Assembly (NCBI GenBank): GCA_022769125.1
Contig: JALEKN010000014.1
Span: 1 to 64,000, forward strand
DNA: 64,000 bases
Direction of reading: 5' to 3'
DNA from: Agathobacter sp.
Lineage (GTDB): Bacteria; Bacillota; Clostridia; Lachnospirales; Lachnospiraceae
In this document: piece by piece, positions 62,426 through 64,000 of the stretch
Layout of the letters: the number at the start of each line of letters is the position of its first letter
Numbering within the stretch: the first letter of the stretch is position 1
The notes under the pieces: model-generated
What the model was told of the DNA's origin: nothing
What the model saw: only the letters and a program-made list of their open reading frames with translations
The model's database searches: none
Translations under genes and position numbers: made by a program

Positions 62426-64000
62426 ATGACAAAAAACGAATTCCGCGAATGGATAGAGAAGAATATTATCATACTTGACGGAGCAACAGGAAGCAACCTT
62501 ATGGCTGCGGGCATGCCGATGGGAGTATGTCCGGAAATGTGGATTTTGGAGCATCCGGATGTGATTGTTGATCTGCAGCGCCGGTATGTGGAAGCGGGAA
62601 CAAATATTGTGTACGCACCGACTTTTACCGGCAACCGGATCAAGCTCGCTGAGTATGGACTAGAAGACAGATTAGAGAAAATCAACCGTTCGCTGGTGGC
62701 ATTGTCCAAGCAGGCAGTGGATGGCAAGGCGCTTGTGGCCGGTGATATGACAATGACGGGCAAGCAGCTGTTTCCGCTGGGAGATCTGATGTTTGACGAG
62801 CTGGTGGAAGTATACAAGGAACAGGCTGCAATCCTTGCGGATGCGGGTGTGGATCTTCTGGTTGTGGAGACAATGATGAGCCTGCAGGAATGTCGTGCGG
62901 CAGTGCTTGCAATCCATGAGGTGTGTGAGCTTCCGGTTATGGTAACACTGACCTATAACGAGGATGGACGTACTTTATTCGGAACCCCGCCGGAAGCTGC
63001 TGTGACAGTTCTGCAGTCACTTGGCGTGGATGTGATCGGAATTAACTGTTCGACAGGACCGATGGAGATGGTTGCGCCTGTTGCAAAGATGGCAGAGTAT
63101 GCCACTGTCCCAATCCTTGCCAAGCCAAATGCAGGACTGCCGGAGCTGGATAGAAAAAACACCGTATACCGCATGACACCGGAAGAGTTCGCAAATGCAG
63201 GGATTGCGCTTGTGCAGGCAGGGGCCAGTATCGTTGGCGGATGCTGTGGAACCACGCCGGAGCACATCCGGGCATTGAATGATGCGGTGAAGAAGATGCC
63301 GGTTCATAAGCCTCTTTCAAAGCACCGCAGAGTGCTTGCATCCGAAAGACAGATTGTAGAAATTGAACTGGATGGCAATTTTATGGTGGTTGGAGAGCGG
63401 ATCAACCCGACCGGAAAGAAAAAACTTCAGGCAGAGCTTCGTGAGGGCAGACTGGATCTGGTGCGCCAGATGGCGATGGAACAGGAAGAGAACGGAGCAC
63501 GCATTCTCGATATCAACATGGGAATGAATGGAATTGACGAAAAAGAGATGATGAAAAAGGTTATCTACGAAGTTTCTTCCACCGTTGACTGTCCGCTTTG
63601 CATCGATTCCAGCCATATTGATGTCATCGAGGAGGCACTGCGTATTTATCCAGGCCGTGCATTGATCAATTCCATTTCCCTTGAACAGGAGAAGGTGGAC
63701 AAGCTTCTGCCAATTGCTGCAAAATATGGCGCAATGTTTATTCTGCTTCCACTTTCCGATGAGGGGCTTCCAAAAAATGTGGCAGAAAAGCAGCAGATCA
63801 TTGAGACTATTTATGATCGTGCAATGACGCTTAAAATGGCACACGAGGATATTGTTGTGGATGGATTGGTTGCTACGATTGGTGCAAATCCGGATGCAGC
63901 AATCGAGTGTTTTGAGACAATCTCTTATTGCCACGATACCAGAAGGCTGCCGACCATCTGTGGTTTGTCGAATATCTCATTCGGACTTCCGGAGCGAGGG
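62426..64000 (+). CDS. metH: methionine synthase, N-terminal part (truncated by window end)
   Basis: The protein transfers a methyl group from methyltetrahydrofolate to homocysteine. The homocysteine domain (about residues 1-300) has ILDGATGSNL, INCSTGP and GGCCGTTP, giving the three zinc cysteines. The pterin domain begins near residue 315 with VVGERINPTGKKK and DINMGMNG and IDSSHIDVIEEAL. The frame is open to the last base, so the cobalamin domains lie beyond the window. It would complete methionine synthesis from the product of MetY at 31542. GAGGAAACG precedes the ATG. Confidence 0.92.
   Translation, partial: MTKNEFREWIEKNIIILDGATGSNLMAAGMPMGVCPEMWILEHPDVIVDLQRRYVEAGTNIVYAPTFTGNRIKLAEYGLEDRLEKINRSLVALSKQAVDGKALVAGDMTMTGKQLFPLGDLMFDELVEVYKEQAAILADAGVDLLVVETMMSLQECRAAVLAIHEVCELPVMVTLTYNEDGRTLFGTPPEAAVTVLQSLGVDVIGINCSTGPMEMVAPVAKMAEYATVPILAKPNAGLPELDRKNTVYRMTPEEFANAGIALVQAGASIVGGCCGTTPEHIRALNDAVKKMPVHKPLSKHRRVLASERQIVEIELDGNFMVVGERINPTGKKKLQAELREGRLDLVRQMAMEQEENGARILDINMGMNGIDEKEMMKKVIYEVSSTVDCPLCIDSSHIDVIEEALRIYPGRALINSISLEQEKVDKLLPIAAKYGAMFILLPLSDEGLPKNVAEKQQIIETIYDRAMTLKMAHEDIVVDGLVATIGANPDAAIECFETISYCHDTRRLPTICGLSNISFGLPERG

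Noticed and set aside
1-64000. tRNA or rRNA genes
   Set aside because: No cloverleaf with CCA-adjacent acceptor and TTCGA loop or rRNA-like block was noticed on either strand by eye; a dedicated scan was not possible.

Overview
The window reads as a chromosome segment of an anaerobic, low-to-mid GC Firmicute, most likely a Lachnospiraceae member (Roseburia/Agathobacter/Butyrivibrio neighbourhood). This rests on the canonical Clostridia order priA-def-fmt-yugP-rsmB-rlmN-PP2C-PASTA kinase-rsgA-rpe-thiN, the iron-sulfur L-serine dehydratase pair, a ymxH/ylmC-type sporulation gene, a spoVB-like flippase and strong AGGAGG ribosome-binding sites. The genus is inferred and was not tested by any search.

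Layout. 0-11 kb: RNase P RNA with its own promoter and terminator, a long imperfect inverted repeat, a zinc-ribbon membrane protein, a DUF5685/J-domain pair, a diguanylate cyclase, serine acetyltransferase, HflK/HflC, two small membrane proteins, a PH-domain protein, pyrB-pyrI and a CmpB-like membrane protein. 11-24 kb: a J-domain/coiled-coil membrane protein behind a terminated leader, then the long housekeeping operon for replication restart, translation start, rRNA methylation, Ser/Thr phosphosignalling, ribosome assembly, pentose phosphate and thiamine use. 24-33 kb: an LtaS-family sulfatase, two drug/metabolite exporters, serine dehydratase, a degenerate GH2-like protein and metY behind a candidate SAM riboswitch. 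33-36 kb: a bicupin diverging from HxlR regulator, MBL hydrolase and tandem hemerythrin genes. 36-39 kb: a frameshifted secreted repeat protein.

39.1-44 kb is an AT-rich accessory island: an ABC exporter, an 86-residue small protein that could be a peptide precursor, a B12-type radical SAM enzyme broken at an A8 tract that forms an A_AAA_AAA slippery heptamer, and a second radical SAM enzyme. The genes overlap or abut and look like a ribosomal-peptide (RiPP) modification and export cassette. It is the best candidate here for an undescribed system.

45.5-52 kb is ordinary genes (NCS2 purine permease, TrmH-type methyltransferase, MATE exporter, YfhO protein, ychF) invaded by five arrays of a 19-bp periodic repeat. 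Each array is capped by GGGGACGTTCC. Two arrays in inverted orientation bracket a REP-associated tyrosine transposase (RAYT), and the others lie at stop codons or in 5' leaders of neighbouring genes.

53-64 kb returns to core genes (ymxH, nrdR, yqeG, rpiB, efp, cysteine desulfurase, Cof-type HAD phosphatase, metH cut by the window end). They are interrupted by two tandem AT-rich secreted paralogs of unknown function and a spoVB-like flippase. No tRNA, rRNA or CRISPR array was seen.
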